Shown: positions 10,375 through 22,157 of the stretch, in pieces
Layout: each line of letters opens with the position of its first letter
Numbering within the stretch: position 1 is the first letter of the stretch
Assembly: GCF_002994745.2 (NCBI RefSeq)
Contig: NC_037091.1
Location: forward strand, 33,234,612-33,298,611
Length of the DNA: 64,000 bases
DNA from: Rosa chinensis
Taxonomy: Eukaryota > Streptophyta > Magnoliopsida > Rosales > Rosaceae
Direction of reading: 5' to 3'
Notes under the pieces: generated by a model
The model's input: only the letters and a program-made list of their open reading frames with translations
Database searches by the model: none
What the model was told of the DNA's origin: nothing
Position numbers and translations under genes: made by a program

Positions 10375-13300
10375 ATGGCCGCCGAGTCCGCATTTGTCAG
10401 AAATGGCGGGAGCAGCAGCAGCGCCACTACTGCTGCCTTATTCGGCAGCTCAGCGTGGAAACATTCCAAGAGAAAGACCCAGCAGTCTCTACACACTCAC
10501 TGCGCCCATGACAAGAACAGGTTCTACAAACAACTGGGTATGTTCTCTATCTCCTTCTCTTTATGTTTCTAGCTCTCTTGTTATGAGTTGGGTGGACCCA
10601 ACTCAAAATTGAGCAATTTTATGCTGAGATAAGGTTGTCTGTATCTCAAAAATTCAACTCTGGAAATGGGTATGGCTTAAATGAGGACCCTAAAGCAGGT
10701 TGTTAGCTATCGGTTTTGTTTTAGCAAATTAAACAACTGACCATAATCTAATGATTTTCTCAAGTTTTAAGTTCTACTGTTAATGATTGCATGGAATTCA
10801 AAATGATAGTTTTGAGTTTGTTTAGGATTATTTTCATTGAAAAAGAAGATTGAAGATGCAGTTCTCCGAGCTGAGATGTTGGCCCCATTGGCACTGGAGC
10901 TTGAAGAAGAAAGACGGAATGAGCAGGAACAACTGATGCGCGACTATGACCTATGGGATGACACTGCTGAGTCCAATGAGGTTCTTGCTAAATTGGCTGA
11001 TAGTGTTAGAGTGGTTGACGCTCTCAGAGACTTGACATATAAGGTAACACATTATCGAACTTGGTGTGTTTGTTGTTATACTATTCTATCAATTGATTTT
11101 TCCACCTCACTTTTAAGTTCATTGAGTTGTCTGTATATGGAGGTCCGATCATTTTAGCGGGGTGCATCGTTAGGGATTACAAGTTTAAGCCCTCTGGCTG
11201 TGCCAGCAATTGCCATGAGTACCCATTATTTTACTAGTCAAGCGTGCTAGTTGCATATTAATTTTATCTTTCCACCAAAATGCTCAAGTATAAAAGTTGC
11301 TCAATCATATTTTTTCTTTCCTCATTTGAAGTTGAGGATTTGACATTCACAATTGCTTATTTCTGCAGGCTGAAGAAGCAAAACTTATTACACAGTTAGC
11401 AGAGATAGATGCTATCAATTATGGGCTTTTTAGGCAAGCATATGATGCATCTCTGGATATGAGCAAGATTTTGAATAAATATGAGATTTCCAAGCTTCTT
11501 AAGGGACCATATGACATGGAGGGAGCATGTCTAATTATAAAAGCTGGTGGCACAGGCTACCCTGAGGTTAGATGATCTTCCATTTGTTTCCATACAAGAG
11601 AGAGATACTGCAAAGTCTCAAATTTGAATGCTCTCTTAGGTGCTCTATATGTGAAGTCCTTGTTTTTAACCCACTCTTCACAAAAATGTGCATAATCTAG
11701 TACTTTTATATTTCATAAATGGAGAGTGATAGGATAAATTTTGATTCACCTAAAATCAGTCTAAGGTTTGTGTTGGAACTATAAACAACATGGAAGTCAG
11801 CACTTTGAGGGGAATCTGAATTATTACCTCATGTCAGCCTAAGTCTGTGAAACTATTGTTTTTCCAGATTTTATCTTGACTTATTTATTTTTTAATGTCA
11901 AAAAAGATTGTGGATGTGGTCAAGAGCTTGAAAAACTTCACAAATGCACATTCTCTCTCTCTCGCTTCGCCCCCCCTCTCTTCTCCCCCTCCCTCTCCCT
12001 CCCTAAGCACATACACATTTTTATCTTCTGTGACTTGATTTTGTAAATTTTATAATTCAGGTTTGGGTAAAACAACTACTAAGCATGTATACCAAATGGG
12101 CCAGAAAGCTAGGTTACAAAGGAAGGGTAGTAGAGATGCATTCTTCCACGAATGGTGGCATCAAGTCAGCAACTATTGAGTTTGAACATGAGTTTGCTTT
12201 TGGTTATCTATCAGGAGAGGCAGGTGTGCACTACATCATAAATTCTAAAAATGGATCTGCTGTGCACGAGGTACAACTTTGTCCTGCTGATATCAATCCA
12301 ATATTAAAGTTTTCAGAATTGCTCGTATTTTCTTTTCCTAAAAAAAGATGTCACTGGTGACTGAAAAGAAAAAAATGCTATGGAGTATGGACTATGATAT
12401 TGCAAGTAAAGTGATAACAGGATAGAACTATCTGATCCAAATATGTAACTTGGGAAGAAAAGAAAACAGGTTCTGTGACCACATGTTCTGAATCAAGTTC
12501 TGTGTAGTCTGTAGTACTTGCCCATGGTCAAGGGTGAATTCCTTCTGTGTTTTGTGTCATACAAAAGCAGTCCTCATTGTCAGTTTTAATGAGGTTTTCA
12601 GACACTCCAGCTCCTAGATAATATCAATTTATATAACAGAAATTCTATTTTCCATTCCTTTTTTGTTTGTGCGAACTAAGGAGTTTCTTTCTTGTGGTTC
12701 ATGGCACAAAGGCAAGGAAATTCCTGTTTTCTATTTCCGTGCTTGTTAAATCAAGGGGACTCACTGACTGAAGGCTTTGATTATTAGATTGTTGGCTTGG
12801 GCAACAGATAGTATCTTTTGAATTTTGTAATTTATTGACATAAATTGTTTTGTACTTGGGCTCTGGAAAATATTAGCAACAAATTTTTGTTCAATTTCAA
12901 GGCAGTTAAGCTTTTTATGTTATGCAGAATGTAATCCCCTAGTTATTGGAGTCCAGGGTTTCTCCTAATGTGCATTTTTTCTTTTTATGTGTTTGAATAT
13001 AGTGCTTACTGCCTAGTAGAGTATAACTGAATAGGGTTTAGGGAAAGAAATATTAGGATGTTCAAGAATGAGTCTAAACCTCCAGTGGTGATCCTTACTG
13101 CTATTATCAACTGTTCAACACTATAAGATGCAAGCTGATTTTTTTAAACCTCAAGGCTTCTAGTGCTAATATGAATCTCTTTCTTAAATGGAGACTTTCT
13201 AGTAACTAGCTTGGTGTTTTAGTGAGGAGGCTCTTTCCTCTTATTTTTGAAGTGTTTTTTTTTTTTTTTTGGAGTTTCGCTCCTGCTCTTTGTTGTTTTC

Positions 13301-13547
13301 TGGTGTGCCCTTGCTTATACTGGGTTCCAGCTCTCTTTTGTATTTCTTTGTTCTCTTAAATTTTAAATAAGTTTGAATTTCCAAAAAAAATAAAAAAATG
13401 AAGAGGGTTGTAGATTAGCTACATAAATACTTGAATTTAATCATAACCTGTATTTATCAGTCTGTTTAATGTTTATGTCCAGAACTGGCACTATGTAATT
13501 CACATTTTCTTCAAAGATGAAAAGCAGGAAGTTAGACTTATTAAGTA

Positions 13548-13585
<38 letters not shown>

Positions 13586-14937
13586 GGAGCTGTTCGAGAG
13601 TGGACTTCCGCAACCCAGAAAAAGTGCGGACGTCGCTCCTCCGGCCTAGGTTTGAGTAAGGGAGAGATGCTAAAACGTTATGGAGTTATTTGTTGTTAGG
13701 TACTTTTTCGGTTTTCTGGACGGAGAATATTAGAAGAATCTTTTAGAATTAGGGGCAGTAGCTGTGGAAGAACTTGGTCTGTTTTGTGGTCTTCGGTAAT
13801 TGCAGAATTTAAGGGTTTCTCTTTCAGATATTTTGTAGGATTTGCTAGCTGTTGAGTTTGTTTGCTATCTGACGATGTGGTGTTAGCTCAGTGGTTAGAG
13901 CACCCACTACCTAAGATCCAGGTCCTGGGTTCGAGTCACCATGGGGGTAGAAGTGAAATCCTTTGATCCTTTAGAAGTGAAATCCTTTGATCCTTTAAAA
14001 AAAAAAAAAAAAAAAGAGTTTGTTTGCTATCTGTGGTGGTCTTTGGTAGCTTGGTTCTTTTTGTCTTGTTTTAGACTTGGGATGTGGATTGCTCATACAC
14101 TAGTTTGTATTCTTTTTCTTCAAGTTGATGAAACTCTGGTCTCTTAAAAAAATAAATTGCACTATGCAATGTAGAAGTTAGGTGGAGCATTGATCGTTAT
14201 TATTCTTGCAACATTTTCTCTAAAATCTTGACCAGTAGTTTTACAGTTTGCAAATTGAATGTCTTGCAGGCGGCTAGCTCAGCAAGTGTGGATGTTGTTC
14301 CTCTATTTCTTGGACGAGCTTATGACATACAAATTGACGAGGAAGATTTAGTTATTGTATTGCCATCAAAGCTTGAAGAAAAGCAGAGCCAAAATGATCC
14401 TTTAGTTTACATTCACCATAAACCCACAGGCATAAGTGTCCAATCATCAGGTGCTTGGTGATTTTTACCGGAAACCCTTATATACATTCTTACAGTGAAG
14501 TAATAGGATCTAATCATATTTATGGAGGGAATATATAGTAGCATAACAAAAAATTCTGAGCGACAACTAATGTTTTCCTATTTTTACTTCAAACAAATCC
14601 TTTCTAACCCTTATTTTTACTCTAACAATGTTTCTGTAATTAATATAACCTGTTATGTGCAGGTGAGAGGAGCCACTTTGCAAATAAGATGAAAGCCATG
14701 AACCGATTGAAAGCCAAGCTTCTCATCCTTGCATTGGAACAAGGAGTTAACAAGCCTAGTGATATTAAAAAAGATGAGATTGTCAATGTGTGGCAAAAGG
14801 AAACTCGAAGATACATGTCTCATCCACATAAGTTAGTCAAGGATGTAAAAACGGGTACCCAACTACCTGACCTTCTGTCTGTTTTGGATGGAAATCTTGA
14901 ACCTCTTATTGCTGCTCATATTAATATAAGACAGTAA
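10375..14937 (+). CDS. PRFB3: Plastid PrfB3-type release-factor homologue lacking the GGQ motif (6 exons)
   Basis: Exons I can join with GT-AG introns and continuous frame: 10375-10537, 10826-11043, 11369-11566, 12061-12270, 14270-14450, 14663-14937; total 414 residues. The N-terminus is Ser/Ala/basic, as in a chloroplast transit peptide. Exons 2-3 encode the helical N-terminal domain of class I release factors (LRAEMLAPLALELEEERR). Exons 4-6 correspond to the core domains (GYLSGEAGVHYI, HHKPTGISVQ, NRLKAKLL), but the catalytic GGQ that should precede residue 315 is absent, as is a recognisable stop-codon-reading motif. That combination is known for Arabidopsis PrfB3, which stabilises processed petB transcripts instead of terminating translation; the same plastid role is inferred here. 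Intron 4 is 2 kb because of nested LINE and SINE insertions. The start is the ATG giving the transit-like peptide; an in-frame TTG upstream at 10279 is not used. Confidence 0.88.
13230..13400 (+). mobile_element. LINE-like 3' fragment in PrfB3 intron 4
   Basis: After a T-run, a T-rich stretch with CTCCTGCTCTTTGTTGTTTT and TTGTATTTCTTTGTTC ends in an A-rich tail (13382-13399). This looks like a 5'-truncated LINE 3' UTR. Edges and target duplication were not established. Confidence 0.35.
13553..13584. repeat. (TA)n microsatellite
   Basis: A perfect TA dinucleotide tract of about 16 repeats inside intron 4 of the PrfB3-like gene, likely to vary in length between individuals. Confidence 0.95.
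13872..14015 (+). mobile_element. tRNA-derived SINE with 18-bp target duplication
   Basis: The body opens with a tRNA-like RNA polymerase III promoter: an A-box-like GTTAGCTCAGTGGTTAGAGC and a B box GGGTTCGAGTC about 40 nt downstream. It ends in an A19 tail (13997-14015). The flanks are exact copies of GAGTTTGTTTGCTATCTG at 13854-13871 and 14016-14033, proving a recent retroposed insertion. Just before the tail a unit of about 23 bp containing GTGAAATCCTTTGATCCTTT is duplicated in tandem (about 13949-13996). It lies in the sense orientation in intron 4, within the LINE. Confidence 0.9.
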
Positions 14938-16770
14938 TGTGACATGGTCTAGATTTCTAACTTCTCTTTTTGATGAAACTGCAATTCTATGTTGATTCGA
15001 AACATTACGTACTGTTTTTGACATTTAGAACCTCTATGACTAGCAAAGCTGTTCATCAAGATACTAGTGAAAATATTGTATAGGAAGACGGATTCTACTA
15101 ATGTGCTTCTTGCTGAGGGGTCAGGCCTAAAAAGATGGCCAATTGATGCTTTAAGAGAAGACTGGTACCGCATAAGGAGATCCTGCCTATCGAATCTTTA
15201 ACCTAATTGGTTTGGTCTAGTTGGAGCATGCTATGCTGCTAGTAGGGCGGATGTTGCAGGGCTTCTCCTGGTAATATACCTCAACAAAGCTGTTGGCCTC
15301 CTCTCCTTGTCATTGGACTGGAACAGATAAAGACAAATAAAGACATTTACCTTTCCTTTCCCTCTTTACCCAGCGATTAAGAAATGAAGAATCACTAACA
15401 CCATCGATGAAATTACCTGGAAAATCAAATAACTACTGTATGAACTTGGTCTTCCTTGCTGTGTATGTAACTACTGTGACCACACACACACACACACACA
15501 ACAGACTTTCAGCGGTCAGTCATCTTTTGAAAGGAAGCACCAACCCCATTTTCCTATCCTACATACTAGTATTGTAAAGTGAACTAATATTGTCTTGTAA
15601 GACATAACCATAAAATGTAAAAGTAATAGACAAGAAAAATATGCACATCAAAAGCACAAGAGAATGAGGAAGAACAGATGGGAAAGAACAAATGCCATTG
15701 CCAAGTCTATTTGGATATCAATCTTTCCACTTACATGAACCAAATTAAGGAAGAAACAAACAATATAGGTCAATTGGAGATTCTAGAACTTTGAAATTAA
15801 GGCTCTAATGATCAAATTATATGCGACTTCTTGAAATTCAAAGTCTTTTGGATGAGTGGGTGGTTGTTGAAACTTTGGTCATTCATTTGGTAAAAGAAAC
15901 GTAATTAAGAAGTAACAAAACCAAGACTTGACTACAGAGTCACATGTACTCGGAAAACTTGTCATGATGCAGTTTCCATGTTGCTGGATTCAATCATAGC
16001 TGGACTAAATTTGCCCGACTAAAATTTTCCATAGAAACAGTTAGGTTATGGATACACAATTCTCTTTTGTGACTTTGATGGTGTACGGTGTACAACTACA
16101 GTTAGGTTATGCATAGATTCAGACAAAGACCATTGAACATATGGTTGTTGGGGTAACTATTATACATCAACAGTTTTTCTTAACAAAAAAATATAAAACT
16201 ACGGATCAAGCAGGAGTTTGTTGGCCATCTCACCTTCAACTTCAACTTCAACAAACACCATAGGTTAAATTTAGGACACAGCACAACAGAGAGCAATGCT
16301 ATTTACAACCGATGTTTTAAACAATCATCTCTCATTCTAGCCAAGAGCCAAACATAGAGAACAACCCTTCCATAAAACTTAAAACTCATAACTTCTTCAA
16401 GAGTTCCTTGGTAAGGCTGGTGGCAGAAAATTTTGTGGCTCAGACTACTTCAACCAACGTAACATGAAAAGGGCTCTAGAGATGTTGGTTGCTAAATCTA
16501 TAGAACTAAAAGTGCAGATTAAAAGTTATAATTAGCATAAAATCAAGGACAAAATAGTCCTCTCACTATTCATTCAGTAACACCCCTCTTCCTTTTGCTT
16601 TAGTATATACCTGCAAATTCAAATCCAATACATACCCTACATAGGAATAAGAGAACAATTCAAATTGAAACAACAAATCAAGGTTGAAAAAAAAAAAAAT
16701 AATAAAAAACTAACCATCTGAAATTTGGGACTGTAATCAAAACCTAGATCCCTCTCCACTGCATTTTTTT
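14938..16770. other. Intergenic region after the PrfB3-like gene
   Basis: This should contain the PrfB3-like 3' UTR and about 1.7 kb of intergenic DNA. A (CA)n microsatellite lies at about 15480-15502. At 16535-16612 there is a segment (CTTTTGCTTTAGTATATA on its right side) resembling the Helitron-like end motif seen again near 17190, 50080 and 52650. No gene was recognised. Confidence 0.45.
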
Positions 16771-16833
16771 AAAAAAAAAAAAAAAAAAAGAGGATCAAAG
16801 GGTTTCACTCCTGCCCCCATGGTGACTCGAATG
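16771..16833 (-). mobile_element. 5'-truncated inverted copy of the same SINE family
   Basis: Read on the minus strand, the bases run TTCGAGTCACCATGGGGGCA and then GTGAAACCCTTTGATCC, closely matching the 3' half of the SINE at 13872. Its tail side is a 19-base A run on the plus strand (16771-16789), a T run in the SINE's own orientation, unlike the A tail of the other copy. The A box and most of the B box are missing. Confidence 0.65.
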
Positions 16834-17214
16834 CATTCTGTGTACCTCTCCGATCACTTTCAGGATGAAGCGCAACTAACCTCCTGCTAAGATAATGAGG
16901 TGAGAATTCCCCTTTCTTGTATGTCATCTCTCTCCATCTCTGTCTCTATCTCTATCTCTCACTCTCTCTTTGTGCAAAGCAAAGAAGCACACCCTAGCTA
17001 GCTCTCTCGATCCTTCTTGACCTTTCTCTGGATTGTTATCTCTCTTCGTGGAGCAAGAAAACCAAGCCGCGCGGAATCAAGTGCCACAGGCTGCCAACAC
17101 ATGTCCATGGCAATAGAGTAAATTCCCAAAAGAATGAAGGGCAAAAGAGTAATGATACTATTAATTAAACAGTGCCAAACTCCATTTTCCTTTAGTATAT
17201 ATAGAATAGAGTTA
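16834..17214. other. Intergenic DNA with a Helitron-like end motif
   Basis: Contains CT-rich sequence (about 16921-16975) and, at 17180-17205, CCATTTTCCTTTAGTATATA. On the minus strand this would be a 5' terminus of the kind seen at about 50090. I could not find a matching 3' hairpin, so no element is bounded. Confidence 0.3.
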
Positions 17215-17536
17215 GGTCTAGTTTGGAATAGATGTGACTTTTAAAAAAAATTGCTGCTGTTGTGTTGTAAGAATAATCAGCTATGAATTAAAATTGTTTC
17301 GCATTTGGTAAATAATATTTTTAAAAGTGCTGTCAATACATAAAACAACTTCAGAGCGTGTTTATATCCACAACAGCTTTCAAAAGCAATCTGTGGGCTG
17401 CTTCTACAATCTGCGGCCAATGACTTATAATTTTCAATTAAAGCTGCTTTTTATTTACTTACCAAAACACATTAAAATCTAAAATTTTAAACAAAAACTG
17501 ATTTTTTTTTAAAGCGAAGCAATCCCAAACGGGGCC
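17215..17536. mobile_element. 322-bp PIF/Harbinger-like MITE with TTA duplication
   Basis: The left end, GGTCTAGTTTGGAAT, and the complement of the right end, GGCCCCGTTTGGGAT, form imperfect terminal inverted repeats. Both sides carry TTA (17212-17214 and 17537-17539). Non-coding. The interior, including GCTGCTTCTACAATCTGC and the AATCCCAAACGGGGCC end, recurs in a shortened copy near 27160-27313, so this is a small family. Confidence 0.7.
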
Positions 17537-17699
17537 TTAGTCCATTATGCCTGAAATGAAACTACTTGCTTACTATTTAAGAACTCAATTTCCAAACAAC
17601 ACACATATTAGTCTTATGCCTGAAATACAAAATTTGTTGTACCAAAAATAAATAAATAAATAAATGAAAATTTTGTAATCACATGTCGCACACAGTACA

Positions 17700-18420
17700 C
17701 ACTACCAATAGAGTCATCTCTAGTTGGAAGCGAGTTGAGTCAGTCGTCTTCTTGAAACCAACTACAAATACAAAATGACAACCTCCAACCGTCGACTTTT
17801 GGACTAATGTTGTTGGGGGAAATTATTATGTGGTCCCGGATTACCACGTGGCACTGTCATGTAGTGGTCCAAGCCAATAACATCACTTGAATATCGTGGG
17901 GACCATGCAAGGGGTGAAAAAATAAAAGATAAATTAAATTAAAAGACCAATAAGAGACAAACACAAATTGTATGCACCACCTGTACTATGGTTGTCCGAC
18001 ACCACCTAATAATTTCCGGTGTTGTTGGTTGTGCAATAGTAAGTTTCGTTGGAGGCAGAACATACTAATTTATAGGATAGGAAGATATTGGAATACACGA
18101 TCGGGAAAGTAATGAAAGGAATGCATGACTTATATTGATAGACTTACTGCTTTCACAACCAACAACATTAGTCCAAAAGATACACACACGACAAAGAAGA
18201 AAAATCAGAATGGGAGTTTCGATAATGAAATTGCTTTTATGAGTTTGGAAGCAAGTGAGTTGAGTCAGTCGTCTCTAGTTGAAGTATCTGACATTTATGA
18301 GTTTCGCGTCCTATACGTACGTTCAACAAACTAGAGTTGTCTTTGGAAAACAAGAGTCGGCTCTAGTTGGAAGCGAGTGAGTCAAGTCAGTTTTCTTTTG
18401 GAAAAATGCAGTGACTCAAT
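17700..18420 (+). repeat. Diverged duplicates of the receptor kinase's 5' region
   Basis: Three related copies of a motif around TCTAGTTGGAAGCGAGT with GAGTCAGTCGTC stand at about 17720, 18247 and 18361. The stretch 18165-18250 resembles the start of the downstream receptor kinase (18530-18605): both have TTAGTCCAAA, an A-rich run, then a GGGAGTTT..ATGAAATTG-like block. A short piece near 17797-17818 repeats 18160-18183 in inverse orientation. This looks like debris of a tandem duplication of the kinase promoter and start. It contains no intact ORF. Confidence 0.5.
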
Positions 18421-18563
18421 TAACAGTGGTTCTCCGATCCATCCCTTTGAGTACTTCTTGATCATATTCTACATCTTCCTACATTATGGAAGACTACCTA
18501 TTTCACACCCGCAACACCACCCATATTTATCTCAGTCTCTTTAGTCCAAAGAAAAAATCAAAA

Positions 18564-21500
18564 ATGGGGGGAGTTTTGGTTATGAAATTGGTTCTGATAT
18601 CTTCATTAGTTTTAAATGCAATATTGTCCATTTTCTGTTGTAGCTCCATGCAATTGAAGCAGCCGAGAATTCGAGGGAATGAAACGGATAGGCTGGCATT
18701 GCTAGCAATCAAAGCTCAAATACAGCACGATCCCAATCATCAGGTCATGAGCTCATGGAATGACTCCATTCATTTTTGCCTGTGGCATGGCGTCACCTGC
18801 AGTCGACGACATCGCCAAAGGGTGACAAAGCTGGAGCTGGGGTCTCTAGCGTTGATGGGATCAATATCTTCACATATAGGAAATCTAAGCTTCTTAGGAG
18901 GGCTAAATCTTGAGAACAACAACTTCACTCTTCAAATTCCTCCTCAAATTGGCCATTTGCACAGATTGCAGGTATTGCATCTAAACAATAACTCACTAAC
19001 AGGCACCATTCCTGCCAATATATCCAGTTGCTTCAAACTCATCACTCTCCGTCTCGAAAGAAACAATCTAGTGGGTAAAATTCCTCCCATACTGAGTTCC
19101 TTGTCAAAGCTTCAGACTTTTATTTTGCAATTCAACAATTTAACAGGAGAGATCCCTCCTTCTTTGGGGAACCTTTCTTCTCTCGAGGCATTTTCTACAC
19201 TTGTTAACAACTTAGAAGGAAGCATTCCTAGTTCTTTATGCCAGTTGAGAAAATTAACAATTTTTTCTTTTTCCGCAAATAGGTTGTCTGGTATCATCCC
19301 TTCCTGCATGTATAACATGTCTCGTATAATTGAATTCGAGGTATCAGAAAACCAAATTCAAGGAAGTCTACCACCAAACTTGAGCAATGCTTTTCCTAAC
19401 CTTAAAATCCTTACTGTTTTCCAGAATCAATTTACCGGGGGCATCCCTCGGTCAATTTCCAATGCAACAAATCTTGTGTCGTTTCAATGTCAATCAAACA
19501 AACTCACTGGACAGGTGCCAAATATACGAAATCTTCATAACCTTGTGATATTCAGTGTCGCTGATAATAATCTTGGAAGCTATAAAGATGGTGACTTGAG
19601 TTTTGTCTCAGAACTGATCAATGCCACACAGCTAACAAATTTGCAGTTCGCCTACAACATGTTTGGAGGCACGTTGCCCAAATCAATATCCAATCTCTCA
19701 ACCAATCTGCAAATCCTTACAATAGGAGGAAACCAACTACATGGAAGCATCCCGACGGGATTAGGGAATCTTGTTAACTTGCAACTTCTTGTTATGAGAG
19801 ATAACTCCTTCACAGGTAGCATCCCTACTGACATTGGGAGGCTTTCAACGCTTGGGGAACTGTATCTTAACACAACAACGAATTATCGGGGAGCATTCCA
19901 TCCACTCTAGGAAACTTGACACGGTTAGCGGTACTCCAATTGCAAGAAAATAATTTAGAGGGTAGCATCCCTTCCAGCCTAGGGAAATACCAATGGTTAC
20001 TAGAATTGGGTCTTTCTGGAAACAATCTGAATGGCACGATACCTCCTCATGTTTTTGGCCTCTCATCTTTATCAACAATTTTGGGATTGTATAGAAACCA
20101 ATTCACTGGTTCCCTTCCTATGGAGATTGGAAAATTGAAGAATCTAGGTGTATTGGACATTTCTAACAACTTGTTATCAGGAGAACTTCCCAGTAGTCTC
20201 GGTAGTTGTGAGAGCTTAGAATTCCTACACATGCAAGGCAACTTCTTCTTGGGGCATATTCCTTCATCTATGAAGGAATTGAGAGGGATTCGAGATTTGG
20301 ACCTTTCTCGCAACAATTTGTCAGGAAATATTCCACAGTTTTTCGAGCGTCTTGGAAACTTGGAGAATTTGAACCTATCCTTCAATCAGTTTTGGGGAGC
20401 AGTACCGACTGGCGGTGTCTTTAAGAATGGAAGTGTTACTTCAGTTGCTGGAAACACTAGGCTCTGTGGCGGTATTGCTAATCTTCGACTTCCTGTATGC
20501 ATGTCTAATGAGTCCAAAGGAGGATGGTTGTCTCGTAGAATGAGACTAATTATCCCTTTAGTCTCTGGGTTCACTCTTTTGGGATTGGCTATGGTGCTGT
20601 CTTTTTTCCTTCTTCGTAAGAAAAGGAAAGAATCTGAATTAAACACTTTTGGGAACTCTGTTTTGCAAGTTTCATATGCTACTCTTCTAAAAGCTACTGA
20701 TGGCTTCTCTTCAGCTAATTTGATTGGTTTGGGTGCTTTTGGGTCTGTCTACAAAGGAATTCTTGCTGAAGATAGTGTTACTGTGGCTGTGAAGGTGTTT
20801 AATATGTTACACCGGGGAGCTTCTAAGAGTTTCATCTCTGAATATGAGGCATTGAGAAACATCAGACATCGAAATCTGGTTAAGATTCTAACTGCATGCT
20901 CCAGTATTGATTTCAGTGGCAATGATTTTAAGGCTCTTGTTTATGAGTTCATGGACGGTGGGAGCTTAGCGGAGTGGTTGCATCCTTCCTCTGGAAATGA
21001 AGAGGTGACAGAAGCACCCAAACTTTTAAGTCTTGTTCAGAGGCTTGACATTGCCATTGATGTTGCTTCTGCATTGGATTATCTTCACAACCAGTGTGAA
21101 ACACCGATAGTTCACTGTGATCTCAAGCCAAGTAACGTTCTTTTGGACAAAGAGTTGACTGCACATGTTTCTGACTTTGGGCTGGCAAGGTTTCTCTCAG
21201 AACCGACCAATAATGTTTCTATAAATCAATCAAGCTCCATCGGAATCAGAGGATCGGTTGGTTATGCCGCTCCGGGTAACTTCCTCATATTCTTCACATC
21301 CATCACTCTCATTTACCATTTCACGAGTGCTATTTTATTTTAAGTACAATTGAAGTGACAAATGACTATTACAATGTTTAAACTGTAGAGTATGGTATGG
21401 GAAGTGAAGTGTCGACATATGGGGATGTCTACAGCTTTGGTATTCTCTTGTTAGAAATGTTTACAGGGAAGAGACCCACTGATCACATGTTCAGTGATGG

Positions 21501-21762
21501 CTTGAATCTTCATAATTATGTGAAGACTACCCTCCCTGAACGTGTTTCACAGATTTCAGAATCACTAGTTCTTCAAGAAGGCACCGCCAATGTCACAGAA
21601 GCTCGCAGCCAATTGAGTGTTACAGCACAGAAAATTGAGGAGTGCTTGACTTTGATATTTGGAATTGGAATTGCCTGTTCTGCCGAGTCCTCAACAAACC
21701 GAAAGGATATCAGTGATGCTGCTACCGAATTGCACTCAATTAGGGGTAATCTTCTTGGCTAG
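18564..21762 (+). pseudogene. LRR-XII receptor-like kinase with 2-bp frameshift
   Basis: Exon 1 (18564-21275) and exon 2 (21389-21762) are joined by a 113-bp GT-AG intron at the position conserved in this subfamily, just before EYGMGSEVSTYGDVYSFG. Order: signal peptide (MGGVLVMKLVLISSLVLNAI), LRR N-terminal cap, roughly 20 leucine-rich repeats, one membrane span (about 20545-20610) with a basic KKRKE stop-transfer, then a kinase with Gly-loop GLGAFGSV, VAVK, HCDLKPSN and DFG. The Cys before the catalytic Asp marks a non-RD kinase, as in EFR, FLS2 and Xa21, so an immune-receptor role is likely. Near 19870-19876 two extra bases in an ACACAACAAC stretch shift the frame and stop it at 19910; the original frame resumes at once and is otherwise open. 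An upstream in-frame ATG at 18486 would mask the signal peptide. A sequencing error remains possible. Confidence 0.85.
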
Positions 21763-22116
21763 AACCTTCTAAAATACTACTGATTTGTGAAGGCTTTTAT
21801 ATGTACTGTATGCTTGTTGCATTTTATATGTACACAATTAGGGGTATATGCTGTCTAATTGCTGTTTGAGGCCTTGAGCCCATGTAATTATGAAAAGATT
21901 TAAAGAGAGTAACATCTTATATAAATCTATTATATATCCCAAGTCTGAAACTCATGATCCCACTAGGATCAGTGGAGAGGGGAATCAACTTCGAACTGTC
22001 AGTTTGATCAGTTTTAGTGCATCAACCCAGCTTGCAGCAAACTGAAGTTTGAAGAGTTCATACTTGATCCCAATTTTGGTTTAATTTTTAGACCTAATCC
22101 CCATGCATATATCTGA

Positions 22117-22157
<41 letters not shown>

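Larger units (their letters stand above)
13500..14158 (+). mobile_element. 5'-truncated LINE in PrfB3 intron 4 (carries a SINE)
   Basis: The interval ends in a LINE-like 3' UTR and A-rich tail (about 14145-14156). It is bounded by a 12-bp near-duplicate, GCACTATGTAAT (13488-13499) and GCACTATGCAAT (14159-14170), which fits a target-site duplication with one later change. No reverse transcriptase remains. A (TA)n microsatellite (13553-13584) lies near its 5' end, and a SINE with its own target duplication is nested in it, so the LINE inserted first. Confidence 0.6.

Noticed and set aside
10295..10612. 105-codon ORF overlapping exon 1 of the PrfB3-like gene
   Set aside because: It is in another frame, crosses the splice donor and has no continuity with downstream exons.
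18125..18334. Small separate gene upstream of the receptor kinase
   Set aside because: The 69-codon ORF corresponds to a diverged copy of the kinase 5' leader and has no conserved protein sequence.
21276..21388. Frameshift in the kinase domain
   Set aside because: It is a normal GT-AG intron at the position conserved in LRR-XII kinases, and the joined frame reads through correctly.
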